The notes under the pieces are model-generated. The model was not told where the DNA came from. It was given only the letters and a program-made list of their open reading frames with translations, and did no database searches. This document shows positions 1 through 13,600 of a DNA stretch of 64,000 nucleotides, one piece after another. The stretch is taken from assembly GCA_947095585.1 (NCBI GenBank), contig OX352762.1, positions 88,524,749 through 88,588,748 of the forward strand, given 5' to 3'. The DNA is from Nephrocerus scutellatus. Taxonomy: Eukaryota; Arthropoda; Insecta; Diptera; Pipunculidae. The position numbers and the translations under genes are program-made. Every line of letters starts with the position of its first letter. Within the stretch, counting starts at the first letter, position 1.

Positions 1-470
1 CCATTCAACATCTATAACGGGCTCCGAATATGGGATGAACTAGCCTGCATTCCTCTCCAACCTCGCGTTGGAGAAAGTTATCCGAGACTCTGACGTAACG
101 GCGAGAGGAACAATCCTCTGTAAGTCCATTCAGACACTGGCTTATGCAGACGACATAGACATCGTTGGTAGAAACCTTATTGCTATGCAGGAATCTTCAT
201 CCAGATCGAACGGGCGTCACAAAATCTGGGGCTGCACATTAATGAGAACAAAACAAAGTACATGGTGGCCTTGTCTGCGAGTAGAAAATCCAACATTGGT
301 CCTTCAATTAAAATAGCGGAGCGCGAATTTGAATTAGTGCACTCCTTTAACTATCTCGGGTCAACTGAAAATGACTTAATTTCGGGAGCATTTTATCCTA
401 ATCCTGGGTACTTCAAAAATACATTGGAGAGAATAAAGAGTGAAAATCTGACCAGATGTTTATTTGCCTA
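1..470 (+). mobile_element. RTE-like LINE fragment (reverse transcriptase, fingers/palm region)
   Basis: Broken copy of a non-LTR retrotransposon family that recurs in this window (18.8-20.9, 9.4-9.9, 8.3-8.7, 61.1-63.6 kb). The reading frame carries the reverse-transcriptase catalytic core as AYADDIDIVGR near 140-170, followed by the NYLGS motif near 350. It is split by frameshifts into two overlapping open frames and loses similarity to the 20-kb copy after about 360. Assignment to the RTE clade is inference from the endonuclease text and the GAT-rich 3' tail of the longer copies. Confidence 0.75.
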
Positions 471-514
471 GAATGAAGCTACACTGATATGAGCAAATGA
501 TGACTTACTTTACT

Positions 515-660
515 TTAGCATATGTGGCTATTCTGTCTTGAAGAAAAGAGAAGAAGTTCTTATACGCGGTACTGAACACCGTTATATCACGAAATTGATC
601 TTCCTATCGCTATAAGATGCCTTTGAGATCGGCGATCAGGTTACCCAGGTTGCTAAGTAT
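515..660 (-). mobile_element. RTE-like LINE fragment, inverted relative to the previous one
   Basis: Positions 520-600 match the minus-oriented RTE copy at 63,350-63,430 (shared stretch around GCGGTACT and TATACCACGA, with substitutions). Positions 607-645 match the reverse complement of 19,440-19,480. The two pieces are not adjacent in the fuller copy, so this is a rearranged remnant. Confidence 0.55.
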
Positions 661-1330
661 GTGCAACGAGGTGTATATTGGATCATACTACGGTCTATAT
701 GGTAGAACTTACGGGCTTGGTACGGTCCCCGCTCTCGGACCGTTTTAGTTTACGGACGAGATTCTTCTCACTGGCTGATTTCAGTTTTTTATACTGTAGT
801 AGCGAAAATACCCGGCGAGTTCAGCTTAAATAAAATCGAATTTTAGGAAGCTGATTGAAAATTGATCATAAGATTTGGCCAACGACAAACAAACAAACAG
901 AAACGTATCGACGCGAAGTTAATATAGAAAATTTAAAAAGTGAAATTTGTTGGTCTGTTTGTATGGGAGATACCAGACATCATTGACGTGCAGACCTCAA
1001 AAAATTGTCGAAATGTCGACGGTAACAAGCGCACTACACAACGATAATAATAATAGCAGGTACTAAAATCTTATTACTTCTTCGAATACTTCTAAAACTC
1101 ATTTCGACGAAATTTTATGCCGCAAAACATCCATACATACATCCGGATGGATGTTGGATGGACAAAAACAATGTTATGGTACAAATTGCCTGAAACGTAG
1201 ATAAAACAGGTTTTTGGGGTTGTGGTACCTTAATTACCTTTATGTTTTTTTTGAGTTATTTAAATACTTCGGGGTTTTTCACCGAAGACAAATGTAAAAA
1301 ATAATATAGCGTTAGTCATTTTTGAAATTG
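660..1330. other. Non-coding stretch with a dispersed-repeat end
   Basis: No coding sequence recognised. Positions 840-960 are the terminal part of the dispersed repeat seen at 5.7, 16.4, 51 and 58 kb (AAAATTGATC, AACAAACAAACA, then GCGAAGTTAATATAGA). Positions 800-830 resemble a decayed Helitron-like end on the minus strand (GTAGCGAAAATACCCGGCG). Confidence 0.5.
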
Positions 1331-1692
1331 TTGCGAGTTTTATTATGTACAAATATTTTGAGCTTTATAAATTCGAATTTACAAAAATACACATTTCTTA
1401 GTATAAAAAATATAAGAATGTACTCGTTCTCTCTATAATTATGTACTATGTACTATTATGTTTTGTGATTTGTGTTGTGATGTATAGTTTTTTACATGTG
1501 CTCTTTTGGTAAAATCATAAAAAATAGCAAAATAATTTATACATACATATGTACATCTTATCTACTGACTGTATTGTAAATAACTGTGTGTTTTACACAT
1601 AAGATCCATTTTTTGTGCATAATTGATACTAATAATTTGTATTGTCTTAAATTGTCTAGGAAAAAAAAAATAAAAACTCCCAGAGGATCTTT

Positions 1693-4600
1693 TCAGCTGC
1701 CAATTGCTTTATATGTTTCGGTATTTGCGAATGATTTCTGAATACCGAAAATAACACTGTAATCGAAAGTTTGTAATTAGTTACAAGTACGGTTGTTAAA
1801 AACAAATACTTACGCTATTAATGTATAACACAGAAGATACATCCCACTACTTATAAAATTAAAAGCTCCAACATTAATGTTTATTGTTGCATCATACACA
1901 AATGTGTATAGCGGAGCAGATCCCAGTGGTGAAAGCGACTCCAGCGATGTTGTCAAAGCGAATATTTTTCCTGTTAAAAAATAAAAAAAATTATATGAGA
2001 CAAACGGTGATGATGACGCGATTATAAACAGTCATGTCCTAAGCCTCTCGCATCGCATCTCCTATCTTATGCGTCCACGTGGCGTCACTGGAAACGCGAT
2101 CATCGATGCTGGACGTTAGAACCCGAAGAGCAGCCGACGTCTACAGCGATCACTAACTTGTGGATTGAAGTTCGAGGTCCACTCAACCACACGAAGTCAA
2201 ACAACGAGAAAGCTAGCTGTAGCAGCACTGAAAGAACCAGATGTGAAACTGCAATATGTATCCCGCATACAACAGTCTCTCTCTGAGATACAGCCCCAAA
2301 CCCTAGAGTCCAAATGGGAGAAAACAGTAAATGCGTATACGGAAGCAGCCTCAACCATTTTAGGCAATCCCGACAAAACTAGAAAAGAATGGATATCAGA
2401 TAGCACATGGAACACCATTCGTGAACGCCACTTTATCAAAGTAGAGTTCAACGCGGCCTCAAGTGCCGTGCGAAGCGCATTAGCGCGGAAGTATAGGGAT
2501 CTGGACCGTCAAGTTGGCTGTTCAGCTAGGAACGACAAACGAGCATGGCTAAGCGACATCGCAACACAACCACAGAAAGCCGCTGATAGTAGACAATATA
2601 GCACAGTCTACCAACTCGCTCGTAAGCTCGCCAACAAGAAACACCACATCAACTACCCTGTTAAGGCAATAGACGGCTCTTTGATCCTTATGGAGGAACA
2701 ACAATTAACCCGCTGGACAGAACATTTTAAGAATGTTTTGAATTGTAATTCGCCAGGCTACTTAACATCAGCGTCACTACTCCTTCGTTGGATGAGATAA
2801 TGACAACAATTCGTTCACTGCAATCAGGTAAAGCAGCAGGCAATGACAACATCTACGCAGAACTCCTTCAAGCCGACGTCGAGTTAACTACGCGAACATT
2901 GCATGCGATATATCAAGGTATCTGGAAATCTGAAACCATTCCATCGTCGTTAAAAGAAGGCTTAATAGTCAAACTCCCTAAGAGAGGTGATTTGAGCAAT
3001 TGGGAAAACTGGAGAGGAATTACCCTGAACACATAAACACCATAAACAAAGTGATCTCCCCTATAATAGTTAGGCGCTTACGGAACGCGTTAGAGCCAAT
3101 TTTGAGAAATGAACAGGCAGGATTTCGCTCAAACCGTTCTTGTACTGATCAAATTAACACCCTGCGTATAATCATTGAACAGTCTGTTGAGTATCGCTCT
3201 CCTCTGTATATGGTTTTTGTAGATTTTAAAACGCGCTTTTGATAGCGTGGGCCGAAACATGATGTGGCAGATTCTGTCTAGCTATAGTGTTCCGGAAAAA
3301 CTCATTAACACCATTAAGAAGCTGTACCGCGACTATACATGCCGCGTCATTCATAACGATCATCTTGGCTCACCTTTCAACATCATCTCAGGAGTCAAGC
3401 AAGGTTATACCCTCTCACCATTGCTTTTTACAATTGTCATCGACTGAGTATTGAAAATAGTAACCCGTACTCCATCGGGTTTGCGATGGAATGTTTTTCA
3501 CCGCCTAGATGACCTGGACTATGCCGATGATACCTGTCTCCTATCACAAACGCTAGCTGACATGGAGCGAAAATTAAACTCACTAGAACTCCACGCTTAC
3601 AAATAAATAACTTCTCAAAAACAAAACTACTTCGCATTAACGCTAGTGGAACATTTGATCTTTGAGGGACATCAGGTAGATGAAGTCGATAAGTTTTGTT
3701 ATTTGGGCAGCTGGATGTCAAAAAATGGTGGTGCTGACTCGGATGTGTGCTCTCGTGTAAACAAGGCGCGACACTCCTATAGTATGCTAAATAATATCTG
3801 GAACTCCTCGCAAATCTCCCGGAATCTGAAGCTAACGATCTCTCAGTACTCTTGTATGGATGCGAAACGTGGAAAGTCACAGAGTCAATTGCGACGCGCC
3901 TCCAAGTCTTCGTCAACAAGTGCTTAAGGAGAATACTGAGAATAAGATGGCCGGACATTATCACCAATCAAGACTTGTGGAGAGTAACGCAGCAGGAAGC
4001 AATCGCGATCACCATCAGACGACGAAAATGGAGTTGGATTGGCTACACTTTGAGAAAGCCAGCGGACGATATTACAAAACTAGCGCTCGACTGGAATCCA
4101 CAAGGAAGCCGCCGAGTTGGCCATCCTAGCAAGACATGGAGAAGGACAATAGAAGAGGAATCAAGATCCCAGGGGACAGAGTGGCGTCTCTTGAAACCTC
4201 AGACGATAAATCTATTTCGTTGGCGGGCGTTTTTAGAAGCCCTATGCTCCCCCGCGGAGTAAAGGAAAGAAAGAAGATATTAGAAAAGCAAATATGTTAT
4301 ATATTTTCCACTTACCAATATCGCTTGATGGGGTCACATGGGAGAGAATCGCTCGCGACATCGGACCGAGAACACCTCGCAGCACTCCCAACGTCATACC
4401 CAAGTACATTTGCCACCAAAAAACTGCCGTAGCGCGAACTGTTTGTTCGAGAACGCAAGAAGCCAAAGACAACAAAGTCATCGAAACAATCGAGAATCCC
4501 AAGATCTGTGAGTGAAAGAGTAGAAATACGTAGTATACACTTCAACAGCCCCAATTGCGTTTACACATGCCTTCCTTAGAATAAACATGCCACCAACACT

Positions 4601-7600
4601 TCCGATAATTTGGACAATAATTCGTGATGCATTGAATAAATTGTAGTCCTTGAGTGTCCATTCAAACTTCTTACGTACAAATAGATATGTAACGGTCGAT
4701 TCACCATCTTGAAACAAAAGCATATATTAAATTAAACAAAGGTATTTTAAGCGTTAGTGGCATAACTTACCCATTGTGAAGATAGCAATGGTCAACGTTA
4801 TCATAGTCAAACAAATAATGACACGATCGTAACTGGGTCGCCTTTCAAAGCATGTACGGAAGAGATCTTTTACCAAATCGAAACGGAAAAACTCTCGAAT
4901 TTTCGACTAAAACGGGTTTATATATTGTGTTACAGAAGAAACCAGAAACTGTTTGATAACACACACACACACACACAATTACTTACACCTGAATGAATCT
5001 GATGCGGCTTAAGACTCTCCACTACAAAAATAAACACATATGCCACTGCGAAAAGCATGAGTACCGCAGATATCGTAAAAATTGTAACTACATTTGTAGC
5101 TTCATAGATATAACTACTAGCAATTGAGCCAACCACCATACCACCCAACAGAGAAGCTTCATTTAGAACCATGCTTAAAAAAATATTCATTGAAATACCG
5201 TATCTAAAATGAAAACAATTGACGATGTATAGGCATAAACATACCGAAAGGCTCTTCCTTTCTCCGACGCAACATCCGATATGTAGCAGTAGATACCAGT
5301 TATTAAGGCACAGGTACCTCCGCAGAACACAGAAGGCACCGACGACAGGAGAAACATCCACGGATTTATGGTCGTTCTCATCGAAATGAACGTCAGTAAA
5401 CTTAGAATAAAAAATCCCAGGAAATAACCTACAATTTGTAAATTTATACGCAAAGTTATTTTGAGTTTACTGTAATTAATTTAAGTTTACCAATAAATGT
5501 TGATAGAATAATTGGCCGCCGTCCGAATTTATCCGACCAAGGTCCAATGAACAAACTTACAAATGCTGGAATAATGCTTTCGAGCAACGAACGAACCATG
5601 AGAATTTTTGCCACGTATGGCTGAACGTGCGTTTCAATGAGCTGGAAAAAAAGAGAATTTTTTCGATTATTTAAGGTTATAAATATAAAATAAATCATAT
5701 TGCAACTTTATGGCACAGATACATGTTATGTGTTTAAAATTTGAAGGAAATCGGCTAATTTTTAAAAAATGTGCATGGGTACTATTTGGGTTTCAGGGAC
5801 CGATCACCCCAAAAAATTTCAAAGTTTTGTCCATCGGGGGGCCCTGTGTCTCCAAAATTTCTACAAAAAGTGTTGTCCATCTAAGATACACATGTATATA
5901 AAATTTGAAAAAAATCGGGTAAATTTTTAAAAAAAATGTGTATGGGGCCTCACGACCCCGGGGCCCGGGTCTTCAAAATTTTTACAAAAAGTGTTGTCCA
6001 TCGGAGATACACATGTATGTAAAATTTTAAGAAAATCGGGTTAATTTTGTAAAAAAAAATTTATGGGGCCTTACGACTCTCGAGCCCGGGGTCTCCAATT
6101 TTTTTTAAAAAAAAGCGTTGTCCATCGGAGATACACATGTATACATGCTTTGAGGAAAATCGGGTTAATTTTTTAAAATATTTATATGGGAGCTTTCTGA
6201 AACCGGCGCCCGAAGGGACCCAAATTTTAATAGAAAGTGTTTTTAACCGACTTCCTTAAGCCTGACTTTATTCAAACTTTGCACACATTAATATTTCCCA
6301 TGACAACACTTCCATTAAAATTTGGTGCTCCTCGGGCCTCGTGATCGAGTGGCTCCCATACAAATTTTTTACAAAATTTACCCGATTTTCTTAAAATTTT
6401 ATACGCATGTGTATCTCCGATGAACAACACTTCTTGTAATAATTTGAAAGTTATCGGGCCCCGTGGTTGGCGGGGTTGTTGATATGCATGTGTGCAAAAT
6501 TTCAATGAAATCGGACTTTCGGAAGTGGGTTAAAAATTTATCACAAGATTCCACGACAAACAAGCAAACACACGGGCACGCGAAGTTTACATAGAGAATT
6601 TATAAAAAAGGTTTCTTATTGGATGATCAAATACATTGCGGCTGGCAATCTTTCGTCCCGGTCCTGTTTTTTATGATAGGACTTAAGGTATATAGTTAAA
6701 GGATTGCAAGCTTGACCAAATACTTAGCCTGCCTATAGCGAGCAATTTCTTAACAAAGAAAAAAGAATATGGTATTTAGGCAGATAAGTCAAATAAGGGG
6801 GGATAAGTCAAAAACTTGGAATTTTTGTAAGTTAGCGATAGTATCGTAATTCATTGACATGAAGAATTTTATTTTTGTAACTACAAAATTTTAGATGCAT
6901 ATAAGATGATTATGTATATAGAATGTAAAGTCATGATAATCCTAGGCATATAATATGGGTACATCGTGAACGTATCTGTGGCCTGGGCATGATTACTTGG
7001 GTATTGTCTTTTATCATGAAGGCAAGGCAGGCTTGTCTAATTTTTTCAAAAAATATCTCAGCCAATTTGATGCAACAGTTATTTTCTCAAGATCTTTTCG
7101 CAGTTAAAATAACTTATCAGATATGTGGGAGAAAGTTAGAAACCAACAATTTGGGTCTAATTGTTGGATGCTATTTTCAGCATACTGTCTGCAACAACAG
7201 AGAACTTTTCTTGCTGGACTATATACTTTCCACAGATTTAGGAGTAGTAAAATACCATGGGCGCCATGGCTCAGTGGATAAGAACATGGACTTCTGAGCA
7301 GGGGTTTCGTGGTTCGAATCCCAGTAACACGAAAAGTATTTTTCACGGTGTTCCACCTCTCGCGAATGGGTGACAAATGTTCCGAGAGTAATAACTTGTC
7401 ACGGAATGCTTCTCAATTCGCCGTTCGGATCCGGCCTTAAATTGTAGGTCCGGTCCACTCCATTTGTGTGCAAAGATATACATGCGCTGAATGTAACACA
7501 ATTTACGCCAGCAGAAATTCAAAAAGAAATGACTGGACGAAATGCCAAGAGTCTCTAATGGAGGCGCAAAAGGAAGCTCACAAGCAAAGCTGAAATTGAA

Positions 7601-10600
7601 GAAAGAGCACAAATTATGTGTAAATCCTTAATGGATCCTTAATGAGACTTGTCCAGCCAGAATTCTGGGACGAAGACGCTAACTTGGAAGATGAACACAT
7701 TCAACTCGCTAAGCAGGGAGCTCCCTTCCCCTTCTTATCTGAAAAATGTTCCATAGGTATACATATAGCTACACGCAAACTCTTGTTAAAGCGGAATGGT
7801 AATGTAAAAACTAACTGTAGGTGGTCAAACGGTACGACTTGCATGGCGACAAAACATATCTGGATCCGTAACGCACCAAATGTTTGATCTCTCAAGAAAG
7901 ATCGCACATCGGTGCTATTGTAGGGGTCATCACTGGACACTGTCTCATAGGCAGGCATGCAGCAAGACTTGGAGTCTTCTCGAATGACTTCTGCAGAAGC
8001 TGCATGGATGAGGAGGAGGAGGAGACCATCGTCTATCTTCTCTGTAATTGTCCAGCCCTCTCCCAAAAACGACACTAATGATCTCATCAACATTGACATT
8101 GGTAGTCTCCTACGCTATACGAAGCACTAATTGGTTCATCGAGGTGGAGGAAATTTTGTCCTGATCCGTGTGGTATCACAATGGACCATTACTGGTCTAA
8201 GTGTGTCGATTTCACTGACAGCCACCTAAACTTAACCTAGCCTAACCAGATGTTATACTCCCAAAAATGCTGAAACATGGTGGTAATAGACTTATCATCA
8301 TCATATTTGGCTCTACAACCGGAGCCGGTCCTGGACTCACGCAAAAAGTCTCTCCATCGGTCCCGATTTCGAGCCGATGTCATCCAGTTTAGCATCCCTA
8401 AACTCTGGGCGTCCTGGTCTACGCCATCCTTCTAGCGTAGGCTTCGCCGGCCTCGCTGTCGTGTTCCATAAATCCTACCGCAAATGACTTTCCCAGCAGG
8501 ATCCTCTTCGCTCATGCGAGCTAGGTGTCCTGCCAACCGGAGCCTACCGAGCTTAATTTTCTTCACGATGTCGACATCGCGGTAACGCTCGTAGACCTCA
8601 TCATTATAGAGTCTCCGGAATCGTCCTTCCTCACATACGGGGCCAACAATTCTCCGTAAGACTTTTCTCTCGACTTTACTCTTAAGCATAAATTCGATGG
8701 TTTTATTCCCCCCGTGCTAAAGGGTCTCACTTTTTCAATCTCCACGCAAATATCTAAGGATAATTCTCAATTGCAATATGAAGTGGAAGATGCAATTGGA
8801 GTCGAAAATATCAAAACCTTTACCTTTATTCAATGTAAAAGAGCATTTGCTAAGTCATGGGGGCTGCGTCAGAAAATGGTGCACTGGTTGTACTTAACGA
8901 TAATCAGACGCATTCTCACCTATGCGGCAGTTGTTTTGTGGCCAAGAACTTGTCTGAAAATAGCTAAGAGTACACCAAACAAATTGCAAAGGAACAAGCT
9001 CGGGAATAACGGCCGCATACGCTCTAACTCGGCAGATCCTGTCAATACACTGCTAAATCTGCCTCCTCTAAATCTAGTTATTCAGATGGAAACGGTGAAA
9101 GCTATATGTCGACTTGTAAAGATTAAGGTCTGCCAAGATGGGCATAAGAGTGTGCATGGAAACATATTCCATAAGGCTTTGGAACAAATACCTACGCTCT
9201 GAATGCCTGTGGACCGAAGAACTTCGATCGTTGAAACTAGATCAAGTGCTTCGCTATCTTAAGATAACGAAAAGGCTTGTCTAGTAGTCACTGGGAACGA
9301 GTACAATGGACCGGCAGTCTAAGTTCTCTGATGTGGTTTTCTTTGGATTATCACACCTATCCATCACAACTATTATATATCTTGTTGGGAGTATTGCATC
9401 ACCACGGAATTTGGCATCCGCGAATCAGATTATAATCAACACGATGCCCTTCGCAACGAAGAGACCAGAAGTCAAGCGATAGAACTCGCCCTTGTTACTA
9501 GTACTGCCGAATCCACCTTAGGCAACAATCTAATAAAACACACGCAGCGAAGAAGAATATATAGAGGTCAGATGATATAAAAAAAAACAAGAAACCCGAG
9601 AACCACACCAGTCGCGAATGTTCTACCAAAGAATCCGCGGTATGACGCAATGTATAGTTTGGAAAGTGCTTTGCGGTAGGATTTGTGGGACACGACACCG
9701 AGGCCGACCAAACCTACTCTAGAAGGATGACATAGACCAGGATGTCCTGAGTTTAGGGATGGCAACTGGATGACATCGGATCTTAATTGGGACCGGTGGA
9801 GAGCTTTTTGTCAGAAGCGGAGCCCGCTTTTTAGATTCAAATATGATGATGATAATGATGATGATCATCATGCAGATGATAATGATGATAGAAATGTATG
9901 TAACAAAAAAATTAATGTTCATAATACAAATTGAATGTTAGAAATAATGAGCCCGTAAAAATTACGGAAAATCCCCATCCTATGCATGATTATAGACTGC
10001 ACTCTGCACATCAAACTATTTTAAAATTAATTAATATTATAATACCATTTCAATGACAATCATTAACTTTTAATAGTAGTAAGTTTTTTGTTACTATCGC
10101 TTAATATTCTGATGTAATTGTAATGTGTGTCATCATCTGTCGTGTGATTTAGCGTTAAGTTCATGCAGATAGCAAGCAATGTTGAAAACGAGTTCGTCCC
10201 CAATAGCCAACCTAATGTAAAACATTCTTAATAGCGAAACAAAGAATTCTTATCAATAACAAAACAATAGAATTTTTTTAATGGGTACAATGTACAGACT
10301 GTGCAAAATATTTACAATATGGATATTACTATTGTAATACAATTTGCTTTGTTACTCGAAATAAATACACTCAAAGACAGATGAATAGCTTTTATTGTTT
10401 TTTACCATTATTTATTTAAAATGTTAATAAGGTACATGTTCAACACTCATCATCCGTTAGTATGCAGATTTTTTGAAATTCTCTATATTAACTGTCCAGA
10501 TGTGTTTGTTTAAGTATCGATTTTCCTGTCAAACGCAAGCAAAAAATATATTCAAAAAATTATAATAAATTTTATTTGAAATAATTGAAAATATTTTTTC

Positions 10601-13600
10601 ATATTTTCATTTTAATTAAAAATTAACTTTTTTCATTATTTCAAATTGTGTTTAATACCATTCAGTATTTATTGTTGTGTTAAAATTTTTTAAGATTAAT
10701 TTTTCATATCTAAAAGTGTTAAATTTATTGGTCCAGATCGTTAAAGAAAGCAAGATCTTAAAAAGAACAAATTGGTAATTTGAAAATCAAGAATATCAAC
10801 AAAAGTGGAGTAGATTTACCAACCAAAGCGAAAACAATCGCCGATTTATAATCGCTGAGTCTGGTGCTGTTGGATAATTTAAACGACAAGATCATCACAC
10901 TGAATCAACAAAAGAAGTCAAATAAAATCCAAACGACAAAAATTGCTGAACTCGAAAAGCGGTTACAGGTGTTTTCCAATATTGTTCATCAAGCGTGGAT
11001 ACTGCTGATAGCAATACCATCAAAACAAAGACATCATATCGTAACGTTACCAAAGAATCAGACACAAAAAAGCAGTTACGTTAAAAAGTATTGTTATTCA
11101 AGTTTTTATTTTATTTGAGTAGTTTTCAGAAGTAGAATTTTTATTGACTTTCTGTCTCAGTAGCTGTGCGTGCCTTTTTCGTTTGTTAGGCCTGGTACTA
11201 CAAACGAACCAGTAACGTTTTCACTGTTGAGTGGTTGGTTCGTAGAATTTCTTCTTATTATGGTTATTTTTAATATTTTTTGATTTTTTATTTTATTATT
11301 ATCTTATTTTACGTATATTTTCATCATCTTGACGGGTTCGGTATTTTTACTTTGTAAAATGAACTCTTATTTTGAAATTCATTTCACAAATATTCGCTGC
11401 ATTAAAAGTAATTTCAACTCGATCGTAGCACATCTTGACGCGAATAAACCTGCGGTTCTAAGTTTATGTGAAACGCAGGCCTCTTATATGGGTACCCCAA
11501 ATGATTTTCAATGTCAGGGGTATTCTCGTGTCGACTGTTTGGCTCCTCATCGTGGGTTTATTTTATTTATACGAGAAGACATCAGTTTTAGTGTACCTAA
11601 TTTTAATATTCCAAACAGTAATCCCATGTTCAATACGATATGGATTGAAATTGTAATTTCAAACCATTCGATGTTTATTTGTTCCCTTTATCGTAGTCCT
11701 AATTTGTCACCTGATGACACTAATATTGAGTTTAATTACTTATCAGACACTATAGACAAGATTTACCAATCATCACCAACATCAGAATTGGTAGTCTTGG
11801 GTGATTTTAATTTCCACAATGATTTATGGTTGACCTATTCGAATGGTAGAGATCGATCAGGTGAAACCGCTGAACTATTTTCAAATGTTAATCTTTTCAC
11901 CCAACTCGTTGATAAGCCAACTAGGTATCCCGATACTACTGGTCAATCACCTCACCTTTTAGATTTATTTCTTACAACTATGCCAGATAAATATTCAATT
12001 GATGTATCTGCTCCATTAGGTCTTTCTGACCATGCTTTGATAGTAGCCAAATTTTCAATATCACCAGCCCTTATAGAGCCTACAAGTAAAAGGCTACTCT
12101 GGCACTATAAAAATGCTAACTGGGAGCTCCTGAACCAATTTTATAGCTCATTTGATTGGTCAACCTGTTTTTCCAGCAATAATGCTGATGAAGCATCACA
12201 ACTTATCACGTCAACCATTTTGCTAGGAATGAAAAATTGCATTCCTTCTTCATTTAAAAAGAAAAATACTCATAAAAATAAATGGTTTAACGAACATTGC
12301 AGGTCGCGTGTAAAAAAGCAGCCCATTTGGACTACGTTTATTTCACTTCTGAAGAAAACCTTGTAAAGTTTCGAATAGCTAGAAACAGATCAAACGCTAT
12401 ATTGAAAAGGTCCAAAATAATATATGACCTTAAGATCCGAGATAGCATGCGAAAAATTTTGGATTCTGATTCAAACATGCGAAGCTTTTGGTCGTTTGCT
12501 GCATTGGTTAAAAGAAACTTTGCAGACAATACTTCGTCTATTCCTTCTTTATTTCATAATGGTATTTATTATAGAACTGATATTGAGAAAGCTAATCTCT
12601 TAGCTTCTCATTTCGCTGGTGCGTCTACTCTTCCTTTAACTAATCAAAGCCCCCCAATTCTCCCGAATCTAGGCCCAGGTATGTCTAAAATCTATTTTCG
12701 GAAACGGGTTGATTCAAAGATCTGAAAGAACTTGACCCCAACAAAGCGACTGGCCCCGACGGTATTCCGCCATTAGTATTGAAAAGTTGTCATCTTACTT
12801 TGTCAAAACCGCTTAGCAAATTGTTTCATCTCTCAATAAAGACAGGTGTTTTTCCATCATTTTGGAAAATAGCAAATATTCAACCCGTTCCAAAAAAAGG
12901 TGATAAATCGGCACCTACGAACTACCGTCCTATTGGTTTGTTGTCGGTTCTATCGAAGGTAATGGAATCTATCGTTAATTTCAGACTAATGAACTATCTG
13001 GATTCTAATGTTCTTTTATCCGATGTGCAGTATGGATTTCGTAAAAATCGATCTTCAGGCGAACTAATGACGTGCATGACTCATTGTTTGGAGCGAAGCA
13101 TTGAAAACCTAGGTGAATCAAGCGTTGTTTCCTTAGATATTGCTAAAGCTTTTGATAGAGTATGGCATGATTGTCTTATTAATAAGATTCGTGCGCTAAA
13201 TTTACACTCCTCTCTCATTACATGGATTGAGAATTATTTATGGAACCGTAAAATAAAAGTTGTATTAAATGGTATATCTTCAGCTTCACATGGGATCAGT
13301 GCTGGCGTGCCTCAAGGATCATCCTTGTCTCCCACGCTCTTCTTGATATATATCAACGACCTGTTGTCTTCTACAACCTGTGATATCCATTCATTTGCTG
13401 ATGATACAACACTATCGGCCTCCATTGAGTTTGTCAATCAAAAAGAATGCAATTCTCGCTTGAATGGTTAGCGTGAATTAATGAATTTAACTATTTTGTC
13501 TAATATTCCAATCATTCTTGATTGGGGCATTTCTAACAGAGTAGAATTTAACCCAAATAAATTCCAGTCTTGCCTTTTTTCTCAACATTATGTTCCTCCT

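Noticed and set aside
3437..3967. 176-codon minus-strand frame
   Set aside because: Antisense of the LINE reverse transcriptase in intron 8 of the transporter gene.
1693..5700. Two separate transporter genes (1.7-5.7 kb and 22.7-23.1 kb)
   Set aside because: The two parts are complementary halves of one SLC46 protein, with matching phase at ETEEAQ / LIETHVQPY and no duplicate of any domain.
5705..6625. CRISPR-like array
   Set aside because: Units are about 123 bp, degenerate and sometimes inverted, in an insect genome; no spacer structure.
7255..7330. tRNA gene
   Set aside because: Boxes A and B are present, but the sequence continues into a conserved non-tRNA body repeated at 38.5 kb; a SINE explains it better.
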